This document shows, one piece after another, positions 26,616 through 35,996 of a stretch of DNA of 64,000 nucleotides. The position numbers and the translations under genes were made by a program. A model generated the notes under the pieces. It was not told where the DNA came from, did no database searches, and saw only the letters and a list, made by a program, of their open reading frames with translations. This DNA is from Algibacter luteus. GTDB taxonomy: Bacteria > Bacteroidota > Bacteroidia > Flavobacteriales > Flavobacteriaceae. Position 1 is the first letter of the stretch, and every line of letters begins with the position of its first letter. The stretch is taken from NCBI RefSeq assembly GCF_900141715.1, contig NZ_FQYK01000010.1, positions 17,685 through 81,684 of the forward strand. The letters run 5' to 3'.

Positions 26616-27698
26616 ATGAAAAACACAGCCTTATCAGAAACTCATAGCGCTTTAGGTGCAAAAATGGTCCCTTTTGCTGGGTATAATATGCCTGTACAAT
26701 ACGAGGGAGTAAATGTTGAACATGAAACCGTACGAAACGCAGTTGGCGTGTTTGATGTTTCACATATGGGTGAGTTTTTAATTGAAGGTGAACATGCATT
26801 AGAACTTATACAAAAAGTGACAAGTAACGATGCTTCTAAACTCATAATAGGTAAAGCACAATACAGTTGCTTGCCTAATGATGACGGTGGTATTGTAGAC
26901 GATTTAATTGTATATCGTGTCAAAGAAGACACCTATTTATTGGTTGTAAATGCGATTAATATTGAAAAAGATTGGAATTGGATTCAATCAAAAAATGATG
27001 TTGGCGCCACAATGCGCGATTTAAGTGAAGACTACTCATTATTGGCTATTCAAGGACCAAAAGCGATTGAAGCGATGCAAAGTTTAACCAGCGAAGATTT
27101 ATCGGCTATAAAATTCTACAATTTTGTGGTTGGTGATTTTGCAGGTATAGAGCATGTTATTATTTCGGCAACAGGTTACACTGGCAGTGGCGGCTTTGAA
27201 ATATATTGTAAAAACACGGAGGTAAAACAAATTTGGGATAAGGTTTTAGAAGCTGGTGCAGATTACGGGATTAAACCCATTGGTCTTGCTGCACGTGATA
27301 CTTTGCGTTTAGAAATGGGTTATTGCCTATACGGAAATGATATTGATGACACCACCTCGCCTATTGAAGCTGGCTTAGGATGGATAACAAAATTCACCAA
27401 AGACTTTACAAATTCTGAAGCTTTAAAAGCTGAAAAAGAACGCGGACCAGAACGTAAACTCATTGCTTTTGAGTTGGACGAAAGAGGGATTCCACGCCAC
27501 GGATATGATATTGTAGATGGAAATGGCAATAAAATTGGTGTGGTGACTTCAGGAACTATGAGTCCGTCGCTTGGTAAAGGTATTGGCTTAGGCTACGTGC
27601 CACCTGTTTTCGCAGATGTTAACAGTAAAATAAATATTCAAATTCGTAAAAATGCGATACCAGCAACAGTCGTAAAATTACCGTTTTACAAAGGTTAA
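26616..27698 (+). CDS. gcvT: Glycine cleavage system T protein (aminomethyltransferase)
   Basis: A 360-residue tetrahydrofolate-dependent aminomethyltransferase. It takes the aminomethyl group from H protein, releases ammonia and makes 5,10-methylene-THF. It starts [20 protein letters not shown]. Conserved parts are [10 protein letters not shown], the active-site region [31 protein letters not shown], and the GcvT C-terminal domain (about 280-360). Length is normal. The gcvP and gcvH genes are elsewhere. Its stop is 1 bp before glsA. Confidence 0.95.
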   Translation: MKNTALSETHSALGAKMVPFAGYNMPVQYEGVNVEHETVRNAVGVFDVSHMGEFLIEGEHALELIQKVTSNDASKLIIGKAQYSCLPNDDGGIVDDLIVYRVKEDTYLLVVNAINIEKDWNWIQSKNDVGATMRDLSEDYSLLAIQGPKAIEAMQSLTSEDLSAIKFYNFVVGDFAGIEHVIISATGYTGSGGFEIYCKNTEVKQIWDKVLEAGADYGIKPIGLAARDTLRLEMGYCLYGNDIDDTTSPIEAGLGWITKFTKDFTNSEALKAEKERGPERKLIAFELDERGIPRHGYDIVDGNGNKIGVVTSGTMSPSLGKGIGLGYVPPVFADVNSKINIQIRKNAIPATVVKLPFYKG

Positions 27699-27699
27699 T

Positions 27700-28614
27700 A
27701 TGTTAGACTTTCAAGCTATTTTAAATGCTATATATAACAAAGGAATTGCGGCTAAAAATAAAGGTACAGTAGCGACATACATTCCTGAATTGGCAGAAGT
27801 AGATATCAATAATTTCGGCATTCACTTAAGAACTGCTCAAGGTGAAGAATTTGGTGTTGGCGATGATAATAAACTATTTTCCATACAAAGTATTTCTAAA
27901 GTATTGGCTTTGTCTAAAGCTATGGCGTTAATTGGTGAAGACATTTGGAAACGTGTAGATGTTGAGCCTAGTGGCGATCCTTTCAACCATTTATCGCAAT
28001 TAGAATTAGAGAATGGCATTCCTAGAAACCCACTAATCAATTCGGGTGCAATTGTTATTTCAGATATATTAATTTCTAATTTAAAGAACCCAAAAGAAGA
28101 TTTTCTATCTTATATAAGGGATCTTGCAGGCGATGAAAGTATCCAATATAATTTAGATGTTGCCAACTCCGAAAAAGCAACAGGGTTTAAAAATTATGCA
28201 GCTGCATATCTTTTAAAATCATTTAAAAATTTACAGAATCCTGTTGAAGAGGTTTTAGATTTCTATTTCCATCAATGTGCCATCGAAATGACCTGTAGTC
28301 AATTAACCAAAACTTTTTTCTTTTTATCGAATCAAGGCAAATGTATTTTAAATAAAGTGCATTTAAGAAAATCGCAAGCAAAACGAATTAACGCCATTAT
28401 GCTTACTTGCGGTTTTTATGATGAAGCTGGTGAGTTTGCCTTTGAAGTGGGATTACCCGGTAAATCTGGTGTTGGTGGTGGTATTGTGGCACTTTTACCT
28501 GATCAATTTGTAATTACCTGCTGGTCGCCTGGATTGAACGCCAAAGGAAATTCGAAATTAGGGATGTTGGCCTTGGAGGAATTCACAACACAAACGAAAC
28601 TTTCAATTTTTTAA
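27700..28614 (+). CDS. glsA: Glutaminase A
   Basis: A 304-residue serine-dependent glutaminase hydrolysing glutamine to glutamate and ammonia. Family motifs are the catalytic Ser-x-x-Lys in FSIQSISKVLALS, EPSGDPFNHLSQLE, NPLINSGAI, and near the end GLPGKSGVGGGIVALLPDQF. Length matches E. coli YbaS/YneH. The gene starts 1 bp after gcvT, so co-transcription is likely, but no direct functional link is evident beyond nitrogen metabolism. Confidence 0.93.
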   Translation: MLDFQAILNAIYNKGIAAKNKGTVATYIPELAEVDINNFGIHLRTAQGEEFGVGDDNKLFSIQSISKVLALSKAMALIGEDIWKRVDVEPSGDPFNHLSQLELENGIPRNPLINSGAIVISDILISNLKNPKEDFLSYIRDLAGDESIQYNLDVANSEKATGFKNYAAAYLLKSFKNLQNPVEEVLDFYFHQCAIEMTCSQLTKTFFFLSNQGKCILNKVHLRKSQAKRINAIMLTCGFYDEAGEFAFEVGLPGKSGVGGGIVALLPDQFVITCWSPGLNAKGNSKLGMLALEEFTTQTKLSIF

Positions 28615-28641
28615 TATGATCCTTTTTAAGAAGTGTGAACT

Positions 28642-29475
28642 ATGAGAAAAATGGAAGGCAAACATAGAATTTTAATTTTAGGCGCAAGTGGTTTCTTAGG
28701 AAACGCTATTTATAAAGAACTTTGCCCCTACTTTAAAACATACGGAACCTATATGGTTTCTAATAAATCGTTTGAAAAAAACAATCACTTTTTTCAGTAC
28801 AACATTGAAGAAGATGATATTTTTGAAATTCTAGATATTGTAAAACCAACCATCATCATTTCTGCTTTGCGCGGTGATTTTTCAAAACAAGTATTAGCAC
28901 ATCAACATTTAACAGAATACGTTTTTGCAAAAAAAATTAAGATCCTTTTTATATCATCGGCCAATGTTTTTGATGGTTATATAAAATACCCTAGTTACGA
29001 GCAAGATAAAACCTATAGTAATAGTGTTTACGGACATTTTAAGATAAAAATTGAAAACATGCTGTTGCGCTTACCTAAGCAGCAAGTAGCTGTTTTAAGA
29101 TTACCAATGGTGTTTGGAGCACAATCGCCTCGAGTTCAAGAATTAATTCAGTTTATTAATGATAAAGAACCCATTGAAGTGTTTCCAAATTTAATAATGA
29201 ATGTTACCACCGATTCTAAAGTTACCCAACAAATTCATTACATTATCAACCGAAACAAATACGGTATTTTTCATCTTGGAAGCGACGATTTGGTGCATCA
29301 TGATGATTTTATAAAAGAAATAATATCCACTCTAGAATTAAAAAACCAGCCAATCTATAAACGTGTTTATACAACAAACGACGATCGTTATTTGGCTGTA
29401 CTTTCAAAATTTAATAAACTTCCTAAACACCTTCAATTACTAAGTCAGGATATATTAACAGAGTTAAAAATATAG
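28642..29475 (+). CDS. NAD(P)-dependent epimerase/RmlD-like reductase
   Basis: A 277-residue extended short-chain dehydrogenase. The dinucleotide-binding loop is ILGASGFLGNAIYKEL near the N-terminus, and SSANVFDGY and SVYGHFKIKIE hold the expected Ser and Tyr-x-x-x-Lys region. The pattern is closest to dTDP-4-dehydrorhamnose reductase (RmlD) and related sugar-nucleotide reductases, but no rml or capsule genes are nearby. Substrate unknown; a sugar-nucleotide or modified sugar is a guess. A second Met at codon 4 could also be the start. Confidence 0.75.
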   Translation: MRKMEGKHRILILGASGFLGNAIYKELCPYFKTYGTYMVSNKSFEKNNHFFQYNIEEDDIFEILDIVKPTIIISALRGDFSKQVLAHQHLTEYVFAKKIKILFISSANVFDGYIKYPSYEQDKTYSNSVYGHFKIKIENMLLRLPKQQVAVLRLPMVFGAQSPRVQELIQFINDKEPIEVFPNLIMNVTTDSKVTQQIHYIINRNKYGIFHLGSDDLVHHDDFIKEIISTLELKNQPIYKRVYTTNDDRYLAVLSKFNKLPKHLQLLSQDILTELKI

Positions 29476-29519
29476 TTGACATTAAGCCTTTAAATCCTTA
29501 ATTTCATAAAAAAATAATC

Positions 29520-29813
29520 ATGGGTAAATTAACAGAACAAGAAATTGAAGCGAAACTGCTTCGTTTCCCAGATTGGGAATACTACGACAATGCCATTCAT
29601 GCCGAATTTGAATTCGAAAATTTTAAAGATTGTTTTAGTGCCATGAGCAGAATTGCTTTTGAGTGCGAAGCTTTAAATCACCATCCAAATTGGAGTAATG
29701 TGTACAATGTACTTTCTATTTCATTATCCACACATGATGACGGAGGTGTTACAAACAAAGACTTTAAATTGGCCGAAGCTATTGAATTTATTGTAGAACC
29801 AGATGAGGAATAA
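29520..29813 (+). CDS. phhB: 4a-hydroxytetrahydrobiopterin dehydratase (PCD)
   Basis: A 97-residue pterin-4a-carbinolamine dehydratase that recycles the oxidised pterin cofactor. The signature is EALNHHPNWSNVYNVLSISL followed by STHDDGGVTNKD, with the catalytic His cluster in HHP. The length is typical of the small single-domain enzyme. In bacteria it supports phenylalanine hydroxylase, but no phhA is in the window, and some PCD-like proteins have other roles (for example in molybdopterin or folate chemistry). Confidence 0.88.
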   Translation: MGKLTEQEIEAKLLRFPDWEYYDNAIHAEFEFENFKDCFSAMSRIAFECEALNHHPNWSNVYNVLSISLSTHDDGGVTNKDFKLAEAIEFIVEPDEE

Positions 29814-29862
29814 TTCTTGTTAAATTAAGTAAACAAGAGGTATTCAGATTGACAGAATTTTA

Positions 29863-29870
29863 TAAATTTG
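29863..29870 (+). promoter_or_regulatory. TAnnTTTG -7 box upstream of yebC
   Basis: TAAATTTG matches the -7 consensus 65 bp before the YebC ATG (29936). The following leader contains a short TTCCG/CGGAA hairpin near 29899-29915. Candidate only. Confidence 0.4.
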
Positions 29871-29935
29871 CTAGCAATAGAAAATGTTAACTAAAATGTT
29901 CCGTTTTCGCGGAAATAAAAAATAACTATTCAATT

Positions 29936-30655
29936 ATGGGAAGAGCTTTTGAGTTTAGAAAAGCAAGAAAAATGAAACGTTGGTCTGCCATGAGTAAAGC
30001 CTTTACACGTATTGGTAAAGATATTGTAATGGCAGTAAAAGAAGGTGGTCCAGACCCAGACAGTAATGCGCGCCTTAGAGCCGTAATACAAAATGCCAAG
30101 TCTGTAAACATGCCCAAAGACAACGTTGAGAGAGCCATAAAAAGAGCTAGCGATAAAAACCAAGGCGATTATAAAGAAGTTATTTTTGAAGGCTATGCAC
30201 CTCACGGAATTGCCATTTTAGTAGAAACAGCAACCGATAATAATACCAGAACAGTAGCGAATGTACGCAGTTATTTTAATAAATGCGATGGTAGTTTAGG
30301 CACTTCGGGCTCTGTGGTATTTATGTTCGATCATACCTGTAATTTCAGAATAAATGGCGAAGGTTTAGACCCAGAAGAATTAGAATTAGAATTTATTGAT
30401 TTTGGTGCAGAAGAAGTTTTTGTTGATGATGACGGTATTCTAATCTACGCTCCTTTTGAAAGTTTTGGAGCCATTCAAGCAGAATTAGAACGTCGCGAGA
30501 TTGAAATTTTATCATCAGGATTCGAGCGTATTCCGCAGGTTACAAAAAATCTAACGCCAGAACAAGCTGCTGATGTTGAGAAGCTTCTAGAAAAATTAGA
30601 AGATGATGATGATGTACAAAACGTATATCACACCATGGAAGAAACTGAAGATTAA
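29936..30655 (+). CDS. YebC/PmpR-family protein (translation/transcription regulator)
   Basis: A 239-residue TACO1/YebC-type protein. It starts MGRAFEFRKARKMKRWSAMS, with family motifs FTRIGKDIVMAVKEGGPDPD, MPKDNVERAIKRAS and FEGYAPHGIAILVE. Older work calls it a DNA-binding regulator (PmpR); recent work on YebC and TACO1 links the family to relief of ribosome stalling at polyproline. Both views are family knowledge. Complete in length. A clear terminator follows 17 bp after the stop. Confidence 0.9.
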   Translation: MGRAFEFRKARKMKRWSAMSKAFTRIGKDIVMAVKEGGPDPDSNARLRAVIQNAKSVNMPKDNVERAIKRASDKNQGDYKEVIFEGYAPHGIAILVETATDNNTRTVANVRSYFNKCDGSLGTSGSVVFMFDHTCNFRINGEGLDPEELELEFIDFGAEEVFVDDDGILIYAPFESFGAIQAELERREIEILSSGFERIPQVTKNLTPEQAADVEKLLEKLEDDDDVQNVYHTMEETED

Positions 30656-30672
30656 AAAGAGTATAACATATT

Positions 30673-30699
30673 AAAAGAGAGCCTTTGGTTCTCTTTTTT
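30673..30699 (+). terminator. Intrinsic terminator after yebC
   Basis: AAAAGAGAGCC (30673-30683) pairs with GGTTCTCTTTT (30687-30697; one G-T pair) around a TTT loop, with further T residues to 30699. It separates yebC from the Gfo/Idh/MocA gene. Confidence 0.8.
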
Positions 30700-30722
30700 C
30701 GTTTAAAGAAACATTGAGAATA

Positions 30723-31685
30723 ATGAATTGGGGTTTTATTGGTTGTGGCAGTGTTACCGAGATAAAAAGCGGACCAGCATATCAACTAACAGACGGTTTT
30801 AATGTTGTTGCTGTTATGCGTCGCGATGTAGATAAACTAAAAGATTATGCGAAACGCCATAATATTCAAACCACATATACCTGTGCAGACGATTTAATAA
30901 ACGATGCAAATGTAGATGCCGTTTATATTGCAACACCTCCAGATACGCATAAATATTACGCATTAAAAGTAGCCCAAGCCGGAAAACCCTGTTGTATAGA
31001 AAAACCACTTTCACCAAGTTATTCAGAGAGTTTAGATATTGTAAATGCCTTTAAAGCCAAAAACATCCCTTTATTTGTGGCATATTACAGACGCTCACTG
31101 CCTCGTTTTCAAAAAGTAAAAGAATGGCTAGAACAAGGCTATATTGGCGATATAAGACACATAAGTACACATTTAAACAAACCAGCTAGCGATTTAGATA
31201 TTTCTAAAAGCCATAACTGGCGAACCGATGCCAACATTGCACCTGCAGGATATTTTGACGATCTAGCAAGTCACGGCTTAGATTTGTTCACCTTCTTTTT
31301 AGGCGATATATCACATGCTACAGGCTTCAGTTTAAATCAACAAGGTCTTTATACAGCACACGATGCCGTAACCGCTTCTTGGTTGCATCAAAATGGAATT
31401 ACTGGCAATGGAACCTGGAATTTTGGCTGCCACGGTCATAAAGACGAAACCATCATATATGGAAACAAAGGCAGCATCCAATTTTCGGTTTTTCACGACA
31501 ACCCCATCATCCTAAAAAGCGACACTAACAACGAAGTACTTTTTATTGAAAACCCAAAGCATATTCAACAATATCACGTTCAAAATATGCGCAATTATTT
31601 CCAAAATCAAATCCCACATCCTTCCACAGGTCAAACGGCATTGCATACCAGTTGGGTCATGTCAAAAATATTAGGTGAAATTTAA
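30723..31685 (+). CDS. Gfo/Idh/MocA-family oxidoreductase
   Basis: About 320 residues from ATG 30723 (MNWGFIGCGSVTEIKSGPAY). A TTG-initiated longer frame (30714) would start in the terminator tail region and is not preferred. The N-terminal Rossmann fold has GFIGCGSVTE, and the catalytic-site motif is CIEKPLSPS with Lys conserved. The C-terminal half is the family's beta-sheet domain. It is a cytosolic NAD(P)-dependent sugar or inositol-type dehydrogenase; substrate not identifiable. It stands alone, followed by a dispersed repeat. Confidence 0.88.
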   Translation: MNWGFIGCGSVTEIKSGPAYQLTDGFNVVAVMRRDVDKLKDYAKRHNIQTTYTCADDLINDANVDAVYIATPPDTHKYYALKVAQAGKPCCIEKPLSPSYSESLDIVNAFKAKNIPLFVAYYRRSLPRFQKVKEWLEQGYIGDIRHISTHLNKPASDLDISKSHNWRTDANIAPAGYFDDLASHGLDLFTFFLGDISHATGFSLNQQGLYTAHDAVTASWLHQNGITGNGTWNFGCHGHKDETIIYGNKGSIQFSVFHDNPIILKSDTNNEVLFIENPKHIQQYHVQNMRNYFQNQIPHPSTGQTALHTSWVMSKILGEI

Positions 31686-31688
31686 TTT

Positions 31689-31782
31689 AGGGCGCAACCC
31701 AAAAAGGTCGGGCTTTTTCGCTCATAGTTTTGGCTCGATGCACGCCTCGCCAAAAGCTGCCGCTTCAATCCCTTGCGCGGGT
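31689..31782. repeat. Dispersed intergenic repeat, copy 2
   Basis: This fills the gap between the convergent Gfo/Idh and NYN genes. It has GGGCGCAACCC at the left end, then GGTCGGGCTTTTTCGCTC, TTTTGGCTCGATGCACGCC and CGCTTCAATCCCTTGCGCGG. The middle and right parts match copy 3 closely, and the outer parts match copy 1. Unlike copies 1 and 3, it lacks the CCTGCC/GGCAGG palindrome. Confidence 0.72.
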
Positions 31783-31807
31783 TCAAACGACTTGGAAAAT
31801 TCACAAA

Positions 31808-32548
31808 TTACTCTTTGTTTTTTACGTAAATTAACTTAAAACGTCCGTTAGTTTGGTCGCGTTGCTCCATTTCAAACTGTGGTAACGATTTAAAAAGTGG
31901 TGTTAATTTTTGAAATCCGAAGTTTCTTGAATCAAAATTAGGTTGTTTCTTAATAATTAATGATCCTACATCACCCAGAAATGCCCAACCATCTTCATCG
32001 GCAGCATCAGCAACCGAGTTTTTAAGTAGTTTAATCACTTTTGGTGTTATGTTGTATAAATTGGTTTTCTTCGTTTTCTTGCCTTGTTCGTCTTTGGTAT
32101 TTTCATCATCATCGTTCGCCAGAATTTCCAAATAAATAAACTTATCGCAAGCCACAATAAACGGATTTGGAGTTTTCTTCTCACCCATGCCATAAACAAC
32201 CATAGCTGCTTCGCGTAATCGGGTTGCTAATTTTGTAAAATCACTATCAGAAGAAACCAAACAGAAACTATTCACTTTTTCAGAATATAAAATATCCATA
32301 GCGTCAATTATCATTGCCGAATCTGTAGCATTTTTACCAGTAGTATAACCGTATTGTTGTATTGGTGTTATTGCGTTTTCAAGTAGTATATTTTTCCATT
32401 TAGATAAGTGTGGCTTGGTCCAATCGCCATAAATACGCTTTATGGTTGGCGTACCATACTTGGTAATCTCCTCCATCATTTCAGAAATATACTTCGATGG
32501 AATGTTATCACCATCAATTAAAACCGCAATTTTTGTGTCTTTTATCAT
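31808..32548 (-). CDS. NYN-domain nuclease-like protein with OST-HTH/LOTUS domain
   Basis: A 246-residue protein. The N-terminal NYN (PIN-like, LabA/DUF88) domain (about 1-150) has the acidic metal-site residues in VLIDGDNIPSKYI, KNATDSAMIIDAMD and VSSDSDFTKLA, so RNase activity is plausible. The C-terminal 80 residues (ITPKVIKLLKNSV ... FQKLTPLFKSLPQFEM) fit the OST-HTH/LOTUS fold that binds RNA. This pairing is widespread in bacteria, but its RNA target is unknown. Lone gene on the minus strand, divergent from the metalloprotease gene. Confidence 0.85.
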   Translation of the reverse strand: MIKDTKIAVLIDGDNIPSKYISEMMEEITKYGTPTIKRIYGDWTKPHLSKWKNILLENAITPIQQYGYTTGKNATDSAMIIDAMDILYSEKVNSFCLVSSDSDFTKLATRLREAAMVVYGMGEKKTPNPFIVACDKFIYLEILANDDDENTKDEQGKKTKKTNLYNITPKVIKLLKNSVADAADEDGWAFLGDVGSLIIKKQPNFDSRNFGFQKLTPLFKSLPQFEMEQRDQTNGRFKLIYVKNKE

Positions 32549-32685
32549 ATTCGTTAAAGATAAAAAATTAAACCGACCACAACATATTTTAACTTTTATT
32601 TAGACACTTATCCTTCTTTTTATTTCTACATTTAACCGACTAATTTAAAAACTGGGATTTTTATCCTAAAATAATTGTATTGAAA

Positions 32686-35280
32686 ATGATTGTATCAAAA
32701 AATGTATTCAGGCGCTCCTGCGCCTTTATTGTTTTGTTTCTTATCTTAATTCCTCAAAATTTTGAAGCTCAAAACACTAAAAAAGGAAAGAGAAAGAAAA
32801 AATCAGAAGTAGTTGCACAAGTAAAAAAAGCTCCTAAAAAAACCATTGCAAGCTTAACCAAATCAAGCAAAAAAATAGATGGTCTTTTTACTATTTATCA
32901 AGACACACTAACAGGTGTTATGCAAATGGTAATTAAAGAAGATCAACTCAATCAAGAATATATTCATTTTGCTCAAATAGCCGATGGTGTATTGGATGCT
33001 GGCCGAATCAATAGGGGCTCTTATCAAGGTTCAAAAGTGTTTAAAATTGAAAAGTTTTTTGATAAAATAGATTTTATAATTCAAAATACTTCGTTTTATT
33101 TCGACCCTGATAATCCGCTTGCAAGATCTAAAGACGCTAACATTAGTAATGGTGTTTTAATGAGTTTAAAAATTGAATTGCATGACGATAAAGAAGGGTT
33201 ATATCTCATAAAAGCGAACGATTTGTTTCTTAAAGAAACATTCAATCAAATAAAACCTGTGCGTCAACCTGGAAGTTCACCAACAGCATTTAAACTGGGT
33301 AGTTTAGATAAAACGAAAAGCAAAATCAGATCGATTAATAACTACCCTGAAAACACAAATATTCAAGTTGAATATGTGTATTCTTCGCCATCGGTTTTAA
33401 ATATTGGTTCTAATGCCGTATCAGATGGAAGAAATGTCAGTATAAAAGTGTTTCACAGTTTAATTAAAATTCCAGAAAATAATTATGAAATTAGGTTAGA
33501 CGACCCACGTGTTGGATTTTTTATTACAGAAGTTAATGATCAAACGTCTACTTCTTCGGCACCATACAGAGATTTAGTTAATAGATGGCATTTGGAAAAG
33601 AAAAATCCTAACGAAGCTATTTCAGAACCCGTAGAACCCATAACGTGGTGGATTGAAAATTCTACGCCATTGGAATGGAGAGAAACTATAAAAGAAGCTG
33701 TTTTACAATGGAATGTCGCTTTTGAGCAAGCTGGATTTAAAAATGCCATGCAGGTTAAAATACAACCCGATGATGCCAATTGGGATGCTGGTGATATTCG
33801 CTATAATGTTTTACGATGGACCTCTTCACCCACTCCACCATTTGGAGGTTATGGCCCAAGGTTAGTCAATCCTAAAACAGGACAAATTTTAGGTTCCGAT
33901 ATCATGCTTGAATATGCACATTTTACCAATCGTGTGTTTTATGATAAATTATATTCTTTAGCGACTTTAGAAGCACCATTTGATGAGAACGATACAAATC
34001 TAAATTCACATGAAACGTGCACGTTCGGGAAAACAATGCATCAAGATATTATGTTTGCACATGCCGTAGCGAGTGTTTCAGGAGCATCAGATTTAGAGAT
34101 GGAGCGCATAAAAAAGGAATCCATGACCGCATTGATTATGCATGAAGTTGGACATACCCTTGGTTTAAATCATAACATGAAAGCAAGTCAATTATTTTCT
34201 CCAGAAGAATTAGCAAACCCAGAATTTATTAAAGGTAAATGTTTAACGGCATCGGTTATGGATTATGCCACTTTAAATATCACCAAAGACAGAAGCAAAC
34301 AAGGCCAATATGATGATATAACCGTTGGTCCATACGATATTTGGGCGATCCAATTTGGATATACACCTTTCAAAACAGGTAAAGAACGTTATGATTTATT
34401 AAATCAATCCACAAAACCAGAACTTATTTTTGGTAATGATGCTGATGATATGCGCTCTCCTGGAAAAGCAATTGACCCTAGAGTTATGACAGGTGATCAA
34501 TCAAACGATGCCATTCAATATTCAATAGATAGGATAGAATTATCCAACAATTTAATAAATTCCGTTAAAGATAAGTTTATTAAGAATGATGACACGTATC
34601 AAGAATTAAGAAGAGCGTATTATGTTTTAAGCGGACAACAAGCATCGGCTGCCAATATCATTTCTAGATATATAGGTGGTGTTTATGTAAACAGAGCTGT
34701 GGCAGGTCAAGAAGGCGGAAAACAACCGTATACTCCTGTAAGTTACGAAGACCAAAAACGTGCAATGAATGCACTAAAAAGGTATGTGTTTGCACCAAAT
34801 GCTTTCGATGCGCCAAATGATTTATATAATTATTTAGCAATGCAGCGTCGTGGTTTTAATTTCTTTTCGGGTACTGAAGACCCTAAAATTCATGCTCAAG
34901 TACTTATCTATCAAAAGAATGTTTTAAACCACATTTTGCATTATAATACCTTACAGCGTATTACAGATTCAGAGTTATACGGAAATACGTATAGTTTATC
35001 TACTTTCATGACCGATTTGAATCATGCTATTTTTAAAGCAGATATTTACAGTTCTGTAAACTCCTTTAGACAAAATTTGCAGTTAGAATATACTAATATG
35101 CTTATTGATATGATTACTGGAAAACAAAGTAGTCGATACACGAACAATGCAAAATCTATGGCGCTTTATAATTTAAAAGCCGTTAGGACAATGGCTGTAC
35201 CTTCCGGAAATATTTCTTCTAGAGCACATAAACAGCATTTAAGAACTTTAATTGATAATGCTTTAAAGGAAATTAAATAA
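32686..35280 (+). CDS. Secreted zinc metalloprotease (DUF5117/DUF5118 type)
   Basis: About 864 residues from ATG 32686 (MIVSKNVFRRSCAFIVLFLI ..., signal peptide ending near FEAQ); a TTG two codons earlier is also possible. After a Lys-rich linker come the DUF5118 and DUF5117 regions. The catalytic domain carries the gluzincin/metzincin-like motif HEVGHTLGLNHN at about residues 486-497, giving three His ligands and the catalytic Glu. It is an exported peptidase common in Bacteroidota. No T9SS sorting domain is visible, so it is probably periplasmic or outer-membrane associated. A terminator follows. Confidence 0.87.
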   Translation: MIVSKNVFRRSCAFIVLFLILIPQNFEAQNTKKGKRKKKSEVVAQVKKAPKKTIASLTKSSKKIDGLFTIYQDTLTGVMQMVIKEDQLNQEYIHFAQIADGVLDAGRINRGSYQGSKVFKIEKFFDKIDFIIQNTSFYFDPDNPLARSKDANISNGVLMSLKIELHDDKEGLYLIKANDLFLKETFNQIKPVRQPGSSPTAFKLGSLDKTKSKIRSINNYPENTNIQVEYVYSSPSVLNIGSNAVSDGRNVSIKVFHSLIKIPENNYEIRLDDPRVGFFITEVNDQTSTSSAPYRDLVNRWHLEKKNPNEAISEPVEPITWWIENSTPLEWRETIKEAVLQWNVAFEQAGFKNAMQVKIQPDDANWDAGDIRYNVLRWTSSPTPPFGGYGPRLVNPKTGQILGSDIMLEYAHFTNRVFYDKLYSLATLEAPFDENDTNLNSHETCTFGKTMHQDIMFAHAVASVSGASDLEMERIKKESMTALIMHEVGHTLGLNHNMKASQLFSPEELANPEFIKGKCLTASVMDYATLNITKDRSKQGQYDDITVGPYDIWAIQFGYTPFKTGKERYDLLNQSTKPELIFGNDADDMRSPGKAIDPRVMTGDQSNDAIQYSIDRIELSNNLINSVKDKFIKNDDTYQELRRAYYVLSGQQASAANIISRYIGGVYVNRAVAGQEGGKQPYTPVSYEDQKRAMNALKRYVFAPNAFDAPNDLYNYLAMQRRGFNFFSGTEDPKIHAQVLIYQKNVLNHILHYNTLQRITDSELYGNTYSLSTFMTDLNHAIFKADIYSSVNSFRQNLQLEYTNMLIDMITGKQSSRYTNNAKSMALYNLKAVRTMAVPSGNISSRAHKQHLRTLIDNALKEIK

Positions 35281-35304
35281 TGATTAATAGGATGTAAACT
35301 ATAA

Positions 35305-35337
35305 AAAAAGCTACTTCAATAATCGGAGTAGCTTTTT
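35305..35337. terminator. Bidirectional intrinsic terminator
   Basis: AAAAAGCTACT (35305-35315) and AGTAGCTTTTT (35327-35337) are exact reverse complements with an 11-nt loop. It has an A tract to the left and a T tract to the right, between the convergent metalloprotease and acyltransferase genes. Confidence 0.85.
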
Positions 35338-35446
35338 ATTATTTGTAAGCTCATGTTTCTTTTTAGGAACAAATAATTGTTTACTTTATGTTTCATGCGC
35401 TTGTATTTTAAGAAATACAATTTTTATGCCAAAATCTGGAACCTAT

Positions 35447-35995
35447 TTATGAATATGCCGCAACTTTACCTTTCACGCCTTTATAAAAATCATACATGTA
35501 CTCAAAATCGGCTTCCATATCATCTGTAGGATAAAAAGGTTCTGATACTTTATTTTGTTTGTTCTCAAAGTCAAGCGTAAACATAATAATCGGCACATTG
35601 GCTTGTTTTGCAATAAAATAGAAACCCGTTCTCCATGAAGTTACTTTTTTTCTGGTCCCTTCCGGGGCTAAAGTCATTCGAAACTCGTCGTGCTGATCAA
35701 ATAATTTGGCAATAGCATCAACCTTGTTTTCATTAGATTGTCTATTGATTGGAGCGCCGCCTAATTTTCTAAAAAACCACCCTAACGGAAAAACAAATAA
35801 TTCTTTCTTTCCGATAAAGTTTGTTTTAACACCAACAACTGCGCGTAACAATATGCCAATATAGAAATCGTGCCAACTGGTATGAGGAGCAGCAATTATT
35901 ACCGCTTTTTTTATAGTGTCTTTTGAAAAATTAGTATTACCAATAATACGCCAACCAATAATTTTAAAATAAATAAATTTGGCTAGCCTTTTCAT
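35447..35995 (-). CDS. 1-acylglycerol-3-phosphate acyltransferase-like protein
   Basis: A 182-residue PlsC-type acyltransferase. The acceptor motif is IAAPHTSWHDFYIG (H-x4-D) and the second motif is LAPEGTRKK. The family acylates lysophosphatidate or related lipids at the inner membrane, but short forms like this also acylate other lipids. It is the last gene of a minus-strand cluster with kdsB and a KdnB-like gene, so an acceptor in lipid A or a surface lipid is possible. It starts 1 bp after the KdnB-like stop. Confidence 0.83.
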   Translation of the reverse strand: MKRLAKFIYFKIIGWRIIGNTNFSKDTIKKAVIIAAPHTSWHDFYIGILLRAVVGVKTNFIGKKELFVFPLGWFFRKLGGAPINRQSNENKVDAIAKLFDQHDEFRMTLAPEGTRKKVTSWRTGFYFIAKQANVPIIMFTLDFENKQNKVSEPFYPTDDMEADFEYMYDFYKGVKGKVAAYS

Positions 35996-35996
35996 A